From assembly GCA_020796225.1 (NCBI GenBank), contig CM036755.1, positions 64,982,049 to 65,046,048 of the forward strand: DNA of 64,000 nt, in the 5' to 3' direction. Positions 40,497 to 52,600 of this stretch are shown in pieces (position 1 is the stretch's first letter; each line of letters starts with the position of its first letter). A program made the position numbers and the translations under genes. The DNA is from Arion vulgaris. Its lineage: Eukaryota > Mollusca > Gastropoda > Stylommatophora > Arionidae. Under the pieces are notes generated by a model, which searched no databases, had not been told where the DNA came from, and was given only the letters and a program-made list of their open reading frames with translations.

Positions 40497-40593
40497 CAAG
40501 ATGGCCACAAAGTTGCTAGTGTTAAATGTAAACACAACTTAGGACCGTGTATTTTTATTATGTATGTATGGTCTCTTGTTTACACAACGAGTC
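40497..40593 (+). promoter_or_regulatory. TAF5L leader: YY1-like site and two upstream ORFs
   Basis: CAAGATGGC at 40497-40505 matches the YY1 consensus, common near start sites of housekeeping genes. Its ATG opens a 13-codon upstream ORF (40501-40542). A second short ORF from ATG at 40560 overlaps the main start out of frame. Whether these lie in the transcript is inference. Confidence 0.4.
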
Positions 40594-40662
40594 ATGAAGC
40601 GGTCAAAAAATGACCATATCCGCTCAACCATTAGCCGATATTTTAAAAGGAGACAATTTACG
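40594..40662 (+). CDS. TAF5L: TAF5L exon 1 (LisH-like start)
   Basis: 69 nt, phase 0, donor GTGAGT. Encodes MKRSKNDHIRSTISRYFKRR then QFT. It aligns with the conserved start of TAF5L, including the RRQ(F/Y) motif. Confidence 0.88.
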
Positions 40663-43600
40663 GTGAGTTTCGGCTAAAATTATAATAAATTATTTGTCAT
40701 TTCCGATGAAATGTTTTTGGGTTTTTTCAGTTAACAATTTTTTAATGTTTAGTCCAGTCCAAAAGACAAACTCAAACCGCTAGTTTATTGAGACTATTGT
40801 AATAATATTTGAACATTGTTATGCTTTAATTAGATATATTATAAACTTAAGCTGTGGCATAAATATTAATTTGTTATTGGTCATGAATACGACGTAATAC
40901 ATTATTCATTATTATACGGTATACCTGGTATTACTATTAAACCTGGAAACTTATGTTCTGGCAGAGGGAAGGCATAAACATATTATTCTACCCCGAGCCG
41001 ATCGAGATATGGGACATACAGCTGACTGACTGGTCGTATCAGTACAGCCACTGTAATCATATTTGTCTGGTCTTACAATTGCACTCTCAGCACAGTAAAA
41101 AATAAACATTTCTAGATGTGACAACAAACGTATATGCCCCAAAAAGGATGCTCGAGCATGTTCCTATATTGGAACGACTTCATTGTGCACAGGCTTGACA
41201 ATGCTCTTTTTGCCCATATTGTATACAAGTTACAAAATTTAGTTGAAAAGTGATCAATAAAAGAGCAAACCGGTGCATATATGAAAAGGTGGGGCCCAGT
41301 AATCAATGAGGAGACTCATGGGCTAGGGTTATAAACCTGAATACTATCAAATGTCTACATCCAGATGTGCATGGTCTAAAGGTGAAAATATCACAACTGT
41401 GCAGCAACACCTGGATCAACCAAAAAAGGTGATTCCTACCACCAACTAAATAGAGAACTGGTTTCATCTTTCGGCTACAAACGGAGCGCAGTAGGCTGAG
41501 ATACCATCTGTGTAACAAGTACAAGATAGATCCTATTAACATGTAGCACCAGCGAGGTGACAGAGACACACATCCTGCCAGAGTGTCCAACATACAATAA
41601 ATAGAGAAAATATATATTGCCAACCCCCATTTCAGTCCAATCCAAGCTATATTGAGATGTACACAGACTCCATTTGACCAATAACTACTTCATAAGTATA
41701 CAAGTTGATGTCTGAAAACGGAAGAAGAAAAGCAGCTGTTCAGCTGACAATACATTAGCAGCACAAGATACCCCTGTTCTTCAACCAAAACTACACACAT
41801 GCTATTGAGAAAGGCCAAAAAGGAGTGTTAAGAGTGACCACAGAGGCAGGATTGTATGCTGTATACTCCAAAATAAATTACAAGGTTGAATATGTACCAG
41901 CGATGGAATCACACAGACCAAAGTTTGTTTTTTTATTTGCAAGATTTGCTTGCATTATCTTGTTATTCATGAACATTCCCTTTGTAACTGCTCACCATTT
42001 CATCTATAGAAAGTTGTTTATATAGGTGGACTGCCACCTTGTACTGTGCTTGTAAAGGATTCAATCTTTGCTTGACTTGTGCATCTGGTCCTGATATTGG
42101 TATGTTTCTTTTGATTTCTGAACTATTAAATGCTCATCTTTATGGCTAGTTGATGTGGGCCAAGAAGAATAAAGGTCAGTTCGATTTCATTGTTCGGCAT
42201 TTGTGTCTCCAGGATGATCCATATCATCATCATCATCAGGTGCCGTCTCCACATCGAAGGTTGGCTGCAATGAATCTCCAGCATCCTCTGTCTTTCGCCT
42301 TGGTGTTGCACACTGCCAGACTGTAACCTGTCCATTTCTTAAAGTTTCCTCCCACTTATCTCTCGGTCTTCCTCTTGCTCTTCTCCCTCAACTTTCCCCT
42401 CTAGTAAATGTTTTATCATGGTGTCATGCCTTTTTATGTGCCCAAAATACTTTACTTGTCTGAATTTTATTTCTCTTAATAATTGTTTCTTCATGCCTAG
42501 TTTTCCTAAAACTTGTTTATTTGTCTGTTTTTCTGTCCATGAAACTCTGCTTATTCTTCTATATATCCACATCTCAAATGCATCAATTCTGTCTTCTAAC
42601 TGCTTGTTCATTGTCCATGTTTCCGAGCCATACATTAATATAGGATATATATAGCATTTGATCATTCTAATTTTTAGCCTGTTTGTGATTTGTTTGGATG
42701 TCAGTAACTTTCTCATACTATTGAAATTATCCTTGGCCATTCCTATTCTCTTTTTAATTTCAGTTATACATCTGCCATCATCTGTTATCATCTGACCGAG
42801 ATAGGAGTAGCTTTTACTTGATGTAGTAATTCTCCATGTATTTTTATATTCATTTTAGGTTTTTCCATTTCCTTGTTGATTACCATAGTTTTTGTTTTCT
42901 GTATGTTAATGTCTAATCCATATTCCTTGCTAGTTCTGTCCAATTGGTCCACTAATTCTTGTAGATCTTGTTCATTTTCTGCTACCAATACTGTGTCATC
43001 TGCATATCTTAAGTTATTTATTATTTTTCCATTGATCTTGAGTCCTGGCATTCCCTCTAGTTGTTTGAAGATTTTCTCTGTGATGATCCATATACCTGTG
43101 TTGTATTAGTTAACTTATCATTATGTTTAAGTAACAAGAATATGTCAACGTGCAAGCATTACAGACTATAGTTAAACAGTCTTAAACATGAGGGTTAGGT
43201 CACCTTTGTAGAATGGAAGATAGTCAGTTGTCATGACAAGCATGGAAGCCAAATGCCAGAAATCTAGACCTTTAATAAGACCAAAGTTTTATGGAGGACA
43301 ACATAAGCAGAGTAAGACAGTTGATTTTTGTTTTGTTCGTCGCTACAAATTCAGCCATAGTGCTGAATATTGTAGCTCTTGACTTATTTTTGCAATGAAG
43401 GCTTGCTTTCCTTATCACCAGTGTCCCTTGCCATTCAGGGGAACCTTACTCTGACATCAGAGGTACATGTAATTTAGGTTCCCAAGTAAAGGATCTGGAT
43501 CTTCTCTTGCCCAATCATGTGCACACCAAGAATTCATTTTTATGATCAAGTTGGACTCGGAACCCCGGAATTTTTGCAGCAAGTGGTCACTGTTGCAGAG

Positions 43601-46600
43601 CGTTATAAACTTTGCTATCTGCGACTACAAGACAGTTGTTAAAGGTAATGTTACATTTTCTCTGAATGATCTCTACGTTTAGAATAGAGGTTAAACTTCT
43701 GCGATCAACTTCTGCTATGTGTCTACTCCATAATGTATCATAAACAGGGTTGTGCACTTGAGGTCATCACATGCCCTCTCTCTCCTCCTCCCCCAGTTTG
43801 TTCTGAAATATTGTTTATGTTGGCCAGATTTGCATTCTCATGCTGCTCAGCTGGGGCAGGATGTGCTTTGGGGATTGCTTTGGTGCTCCACAGGTGCAGG
43901 CAGCTGGGTCACTGAGACCCATTCAATGGAGGAAAGTGAAACAACTGAGTATAATTAACAGATGATTTAGTATAATATTTGTCCATTAAAAATATTTACT
44001 ATAAAGTATGTAACTGGTTTTTTTAGGAAAGTGAGATGCCGTCTAGAAAAGATTTGCGCAGGGAGCAGCCTGTTAGAGACTTGTCAGTTCGAAGACGCAC
44101 TCAGTCTCGCACAAGTGTGAATAACACATTAGCACTTAGTAGCATTTCAGGAGATACTACAGCTTGTGATCAACAGTTTACAAGGTTTGTAAAATAAGAA
44201 AGAGGTATAATATTTCTTTAGGCCGGCTTGATGTTGGCCACATCACCCAGCGTGTGCTGACGCTCAATGAAAAATATGGTATACCTTGAGGTATGAAAAA
44301 TTGTTACTTTACTTACTTTTTACTTTTAAAATATTTCTTTAGTTCGTCTTTTTCATTGTTCACTTTGGAAAGAGCCAGAAGCATACAGTGTTAGCACACA
44401 GATTCGGTCACCTTGAAAAGAATCAAGAGCATACAGTGTTAGCACACAAGAGTTTTATCGAGACAAGCCTCTCCTGATTCATTGTGGTGGGAGGGGAATA
44501 TAATCTCTGTGGCATTGAAGTACAGTTCTTGCCTCTTGCTCCAAAAAGAACTTGATTCATTTCTCATGTAAAGGGATCTGGTTTTTTTTCAAGTGATCCC
44601 TGACCTTATGGTAGGTTAGACCGGGGTCCTAGTCCTATTGTCGACAAATAATAAATCTGCTGGGGAAAAATATTTGATATTTTTTCTGCAATAAGTTTCC
44701 TATACTAAAAAGTCTAGACAGTGAGATGAATTGCCTATATGAATCCAGTTGTCAACAGGATGTCCTTGGGAGCTTCAGACAATTTCTTCTTCAAATTAGT
44801 TTCATGGAACCGTGTTTGAGACCTCAAATCATTATAGAGGGGCATATTTGGGTTTCAAAATCTGAGGAACCCTTTTGGTATCTACATTGGTCAGTTTGAT
44901 CAGCTTTAGTTTTGTGGAGACTTGTAATCTTCAGTGTCCTGTATGAAGTCTAAAGATAAATTCCTGCTAAATATACCATCATTAAACAATCGGAAGAGCA
45001 AACCCGAACAAAAAGAATGTGATGAAATCAGATATGCTGGGTCAACAAGGTGCAAATATCACAGTTTAAATGTAAAAATAAGCGCCACATCTTTTTTTAC
45101 TCTTCTCCTAGTTCCTCTTGAAACAAAAGGCATCAACAAATTTCTTCTAACCAGGTTTGTCTTGAGCAAGCCAGATTACTTTATTGAAGGTCATTCCCGC
45201 TTCTTTTCTTTCTCTGTTTATAGTTTGTCTCCATGACTCTCTAGGTTTCCCCTACCATCTTGCCACCCAGATTCCATTTCAGAGCCACATGTGGGTGTCT
45301 GGTCTTCTGCATTTTTATTGTATGTCCCAACCAATTTCACAATTTTCATCTTTTTATTCCCTCATTGATGTTGTTGATGCCTGTTTGTTGGATGTTCTCA
45401 GTTAACTATGTGTGCGGTTCAATTCCGCGGGCTGGCAGAAAAGCCACAGATTCTCCAGATTTACGGTGTGGCACCAAACCGAATGGTTACGATGTCCATG
45501 GCACCGAGCCGAAGAGCTGAAAGCTCAAGTGCTTCTGGATAGGAAAAAAAATGTGTACCTTTTTCTGTGCTGTATCTCACCCATTCTTGTCTTCAGCAGA
45601 TTGGGTAGTCCATTTTCTAACACTTTCAAGTTTTGCCTGCAATGTTTGAGAAATGTTAGCTATTTAGCATACACAGTCATCTCTGATCTGAGTAAGACCT
45701 GTCAAATCTTATTACCGAAACCTGTAAAAACAAAGTACTGTAGTTTTACAAAATACAAAACAACACAGAATAATCAGGTAAGGTTTGATCGAACAGTTTT
45801 TGCACAAACACAGGCTATAAGCATATTAAAAACTCATTGTTCTCATCTTACAATATACTTGAAGCTACTTTGAATAATGTATGCCTGTTTGTTATATATA
45901 CATGTATGTATGTATGATATTGTTTCATCACAAATATACAAGCACAATAAGCTTATAGCATGTGTTTGTGCAGACACTGTTGGATCGAACCATACTTGAT
46001 TATTCTATGTCTAGATAAAACAAAATGTGTGTGAAAGACACTCCTCAGTAAAGCCATTTCCCTTGCTGGTTGTGTTCGTAATAATGCTCGTATAGCTAGG
46101 CAATGGGTGCTTTAAGAAATAAGGGTAAGTGGTTTGAATCCTGTGTTTGGTAATTTGTTTTTTCTGAAGCTTATTATACTTGTAAACTGTCTATTTATTG
46201 ATTATTTTGAAGACTTACATACCATGGAGTATTTTGTTCATGTTAAGCGATGCGGTGGTTTGAAGAGAACAGTAATGGAAGGCATGGTTCTTGTGGATAG
46301 AAGCAGGTGAAGATGAAGATGACAACAGAACATCAAAGAAACCTTGAACATGACTTTAGAAGAGAGAGAGAGACAGGGGTTTTTCATGCAGTCTATGGTG
46401 AAAGCAACATTCTGCAGGGGACATGCTACTTGATGAATGATGTTCAAAGAACTAGAGGGGTTTAAGATAATTAATCGCATCTTTTTCATTAATTTTTTTT
46501 GTCTTATGTGCCAAATAAATTTACCTTTTTCATTTTTGTTTATTGCACAATATTTTATGCCTTCTCTCTCCATTTAAAAAAAAAAATAGATATTTTTAAA

Positions 46601-49600
46601 CATGCATAACCGTTACATTTGTTTCTTCCACACAGGATGAAGATGTTCATTACTACTGCAGTTTCTCCATACAGTGCAGAATTACAGCCACTGTTGTTTC
46701 CAATGTTTGCCCATGTTTTCTTGGAGATGCTGTGTGATGGACATAAAGTTCCTGGTATCTACAGTTGTTTTTGTTGTTTAGAATGTTGCTATAAATAGGT
46801 TTTTTTAAAACAGTTGATGTCTCTCTAAATCTTAGCTGCTATGTATCAACCAAAAAACCTCACATTCTACTTGTTGAATTATTTTCCAACCTTCTACCAT
46901 GCCGTTTTTTAGCCTCACAACTGCTCTCTCTGTCTCATTCATTCATTTAGTTCCGCTGTCTAGCAACTTCTCTTTGGCATCCTCTATCTCACCTACCATC
47001 GAATTTACATGCTGCCACATTGTACTCTAAACCTAAACTTCTCATGGCATGCCAGGAAATTGGTGATGTCTTCTACCTTTCTTTTTTCTCTTTCTCTAAT
47101 CTTGTATTGCCTCTCAAGCGTCATGATAAGAAGAGATTTATAGAACTGTCTTTCGTGTGCCCTTCATAAGCAGTGTTTTCCACCGCCTCTGTTATCCATG
47201 ATGTCCACCTTTTGTGTAGATGCATTTGTAATTTGCTTATGTGGCTGAACCATTTAATTTGTTGATTCTAGATGAAGTTTAGTACTCACTTTTTCGCTGA
47301 TGTCTTCATTTTTAAACCTGTCTCTTCTTGATACTCCCAGCATTCTGCGTAGACACTTCATCTCTGTTTATATTTTCTTGCTGACACTGTAAGTAGTTCT
47401 TGATTAAAGATAGTTTGTGGTCACAATCCAGAGACTGATATGGATCTAATGTCCTGGGCATGCGGGTGTTGACGGCAGCGAAAGAGTGGACAGGATTGCA
47501 TCAAAAGCATTGATTGTTGGGGAGTTGTGAATGTATAAGAAGGATGTTCTTCGGTCTCTTGATGACCTACTGTTGCACTAGTACACTAAAACTGATGTTG
47601 AATCAATGCAGAGATTTAAGGAGTTTGGAATTACATGTTGTACAAGTAGAGTTGGAGGCTTGAGGGACAGAGAAAGAAATGTGTTTAACCAACAAGCCAC
47701 AGGAACCATCCGTATGCATAATTTTCTGCATCTGTTGGGGGAGACTGAACACTTATGGATCTGCCTTGAGTACTCAGACGTCAGTTGACTAACCAATAAC
47801 CAATCAACTCTTGTTACCAGATTTTTGTCATCTCATTCACAGCATCTTAGGATCCAGCTGTCCGTTAAAAATAATAGTTCTTCCATATTTTTATCATTGT
47901 TTTCTTTTTCAGCTCAGAAATTTCATGATCGGCACTCGGAAGCATTTCAGGATGAAAAGCATAGAAATTTTCTGAAGGTGCTAAAGAAACTGGAGACAAA
48001 AAGTGATGCTATGACCAGCAAAGAAGTCATTGAATTCAGGTTGGTCTTTTAATATTATACTGTTATTAATTTGTTCTCTGTTTATAAAAGCCTCACCCAA
48101 TAGCTTGTCCTGAGCAGAACTTTGCTACCCGAACGGTCCCTTGGAATCTCTTTCTTTCATAGGCTAGATATCCTACCTCTGCAGCAATCGTGCTCAAGTT
48201 GTCATTAACATCCTGATTCCATCTCTCTGTGGTCTTCCTTTTCTCCTCATTGCCTATATCCATAATGGCCTTCTCTAACCCTTTGTGTCTTTTTATGTGT
48301 TCAAAATATCTAAATTTTCTTATTTTTTTCAGCCAGTTTTCTTTTGATTTTGAGTTCCTTCTGGGTGTTCAAGGCAATGAGAAAGTGGAATGCTTGCATC
48401 GATTTTTGGGTAGTTGAGGATGGATAAGGGGGATGTTCTTCTGTCTCTTGGTGACCTACTGCTGGATGAGGACACTAAAATGGATGTTCCAGCAGTTTAG
48501 GAGTTTGGAATCACTAGTTGTACAAGTAGCCCTGGATGCTTGAGGGGCAGAGAGAGGTGTGTTTAACCAGCAAGCCACAGTAACCATCAGTATGCATACC
48601 CTTCGACATATGCTGGGAAAGACTGAGCACCTATGGGTCTGCCCAGAGTGATGTGACGTGAGTTCAGTAACCAATAACCATTTTACTAAGTGACTTTTGC
48701 TCGTGTGTTGCTAGAGCTCGAAGGGAGCAAAGAATAGTATCACTACGACCTACAAGGCATGTCGTAAGAGGCGACTGAGGTAGGGGCCTAGGAAGCTACC
48801 TTAGTAAATAAAAAGCGTCGCAGAAATTTTCATGTGCTGACTTATTTGTAGGTGCATAACTGGCACAACATACAATTGCTCTTAGGCTCGGACCACATAC
48901 AAATCACAGAGTGGTTAACAAGTTGTTGATATGAAGCATTCGAAGAAGAAGACTAGGTGACATTATATTTTGAAACACAGAGAGAAACGTTATCAAAGAT
49001 GCTTACCATGTAAATGTATTAATATCTTCTACAAACATTCATTAAAAGTGTATTTTGATTATTATATTTCAGAGAAAACCGACATGTTTTGAATGTGACA
49101 CAGGAAACATTAGATTATCTAATGAGGCATTTAAAAGTAAGCCCGTTGGAATATATCTCTGTCGTAGTCTATATGTAGTGTGCTGTGAAATTCGCCACTC
49201 CTGTTGTATCGTTTTCTTGATAAAGGCCTTTTGGTCAAAACGTTGCTGTGTATTGTCCTTGTTTTTGTATTTTGTAAAACTACAGTACTTTGTTATTACG
49301 TGTTTCACCATTTTTCATAGTTTTACTGCAGTCTTTCCCTATATCGACATTTAAAAGTAAAAACAATGGAAATGAATATATTTCGCCTGAGTGGTTCCCA
49401 AAATTTGGGGTGTAAAGAATAGAACCACTGTTACCTGCAATGTATGTCATAAGAGTCGACTACGGAGGTTTGGCTGAAATCGGATGCATGTGTCCTAAAC
49501 ATGTAGTGTGATGCAATTAGGGGCCTACCAAACCAATGTGCAACATATACACGTTCTCTCTCTCTTTGCCTTTTACCCGGTTGGGGCATAGGCCCTCAAC

Positions 49601-52600
49601 CAACTCATGCCAAGTCTTCCTATCTCTAGCTATCTCCTGCAGCTCCCTCCAGCTCTTCTTTATATTGTTGATCTCCGCCTCCAAATCTCGTCTCCATGTA
49701 TTTCTCGGCCTCCCCTTCTTTCGCTGTCCTTGCGGGTTCCAGGCAAGGACCCTTCTTGTTATATTCCCTCTGGTTTTCGCAAAGTGTGTCCTATCCAGCG
49801 CCAGCGTCTTTTTTAACCTGTTCGTTCACTGGAATCTGTCTTGTTCTCTCCATGAGTTCCTCATTTGTGACCCTATCATACCATCTTATTCCCTCTATTC
49901 TCTGCAGACACCAGTTGATGAATGTTTGCAATTTATACGCTATTGTTTTAGTTATTCTCCATGTTTCTGACCCATACAGTAGAACTGCTTTAACATTAGA
50001 GTTAAATATCCCAGAGTGGTTACCGGGGCCCAAATTTGGGGTGTAAAGAATTGAACCACTGTTACCTGCCACTCGTCGTAAGAGGCGATAAGGAGGTTTG
50101 GCTGAAATCGGATGCACATGTCCTAAACGTGTAGAATTCTATGCGTTTAGGGGCCTACCAAACCAATGTGCGACGTATACACGTTCTTGGTAAAGATCAA
50201 ACGTATCACAGTAATTTAAATTGGTCGTAAAGAACGAACGCAAAGAAGGAGGAGAAGGAGAGAGTTAAATATCCAAATTTTTGTTCTAGATTTGATTTCT
50301 TTGGACTTCCAAAGGTTTCCCAGTGCAATGAAAGCTCCTCTTGCCTTCTGTATTATACACGTTCTTGTCAAAGATCAAACATATCACAAAGAGTTAAAAT
50401 TGGTCATAAAGAACGAACGTAAAGAAGAAGAATAAATTAAACTTTTTTTTTTTTAAATAACTAATCTTTAAACAATTTATTGTGGGACTGCAGGGGCAAT
50501 GAAACATAGTGACAACAATGCGCATGGTCAGTGAGCTGGCACTGATCAAAATCTTACCCCACCTCCACATGGTGGCCATGGAAACAGACTATGGCACAAT
50601 AGTCTGAACTTTGCGCTTCTGCTTCAGCTCTGGTCATCTCTGTCATCTTGAGTCATTGTAGATTAGACAATCCTGAAATTGTTCAAGGATCTGGATTCCT
50701 GTTCTGCATGGATAATCATTTCTGCATTGTAGGAAGCCCTGATTGTATAAATGTCCCAGCAGTCTGCTGTGACCGGTTCTCAGATGAAACATGTGGTCTA
50801 TTGGTGTCTGAACATTGTGAATTAGGTTTCACTGATAAATTGTTTTTTTTTTCACTTATCTGTCTTTCTTTTCTCCAATCCTGTTTGCCTCACAATGTCA
50901 GGTTAAGAAGAGATTTCTAAAATGGGTCTTTCGTCGCCTCCATTATCTCTGAGGTCCATCTTTTGCATGGCTGTCCTTTTTCTTTGTACCCATTATATTG
51001 GAGCAGCATTGCTCTTTGAGGTGCACTGTCTGATGGTAATCTGCTTCGTGGCCGAACCATTTAATTTGTTGTTTCTTGATGAAGTTTAGTACTGATGTTG
51101 TACCCACTTTTTCCTGATGTCTTCATTTCTCAACCGGTCTCTTCTTGTTCCTCCAGCATTCTGCTTAGAAACTGCATCTCTCTATCATGACTAGTTTTCT
51201 TCTATCATTTGTTGTCAGTGTCCAGGTTTGGCACTGATATATTGTTTATATCTGATTTCTTGTATTTTTTCAGACTGGTGATAATGCGATAATGCTTCAA
51301 GTGTTTAACCAGCACATTAAAACTAATGGTAAGTGTCAAGCAGACAGTTATCCACTTAGTCTACTGAAATATGAAGAATAACAGTTTGACATACTAGGTA
51401 AGATATAATATCATATGAGGGGTCTCTATTCCATAGGGGTTAGGTGTTCACTTCTTGTTCCAAAGGTACTCGGTTTGCTCCTTCATGGAGCCATCAAGAT
51501 ATTTTACCAGAGATCCTTGATATCATTGTAGGTGAGATCGAGTTCCTAATCCTATTAGAAACTTATGATAAAATGTAGGTCCTGTGTTCAATTTGAGCAT
51601 GTAAAACAGCCCGTGACAGCTCAAAATATAGAAGAGCAGGCTGGAAAGTGCTGTCCTGGCAAAATTCATCATCAGAAGAAAAATTTCCTACATAATATTT
51701 TCACCTTCTACTAAGTTACATCGGGGACCCTCGCCGTTGCTACAGAGTTTGTGCCTTCCCATTGAGATATTGTGTAAGAAAGAGATCGGAGCACACATAA
51801 TAACTCACTGAAGTGTAATGATAATGGTCCTATCAATATCGGATTCTTAGTTTATTCTTCAAAATTTATGAAAGAGATCATTACAGATTATGCATGTCTC
51901 TAGAACAATATCAGTATTGATATGTAAGAGATCAGTACATAGTTATCCTGAAGTGTAATGATATGGTCCTTCAATATCACTAGTTTTCCAATTTGTATCA
52001 GTACGAAGTGCATGCTCTATCTAGTAGGTTCTGAAGTGACTAAGATATTTGCCTTGCGTTCGAATGTCATGTGTTCAAATCCAGACCATTTGGTTCAGCT
52101 CACATGTGCATTTTTCCTGGAGATCCCTATTATTGTTGCTGGAGATGGCAGAGTTTGTGCAGTACTCTCTGCTAGTAGCATGTCAAATATCTGCTTAGAG
52201 GAACCAGACCATATGCGGAAACCTTGTGCCATTAAATAAATCCTTATCCCTTTTTATTAGTCAATCACTTTTACTACAGTGTACCCTGTATTGTAGTTTT
52301 TCATGCAACATTCATGTGATCTAAACTTGTGGTGATTATATTTTGTCAACTTCTTGTCATTGTTGTAAACTCTTCCTCATGTACCGTTATACGTTACATA
52401 TGACCTGCAGGTAATTTCTCCATACCACTGTCATAAGCAACTCGTCAATCTCTTCAATGGAATAGTCTGATATTTCGCTCTCTCAGTAATGTTCATTTCA
52501 GGGTTTCCCTAGGGCATCCTTTCTTTCTTAAACCCTTTGCTTCCCACTTCAATGCCTGCTTTGATATTCTTTGATCATTTATTCTCAAGGTATGCCCAAC

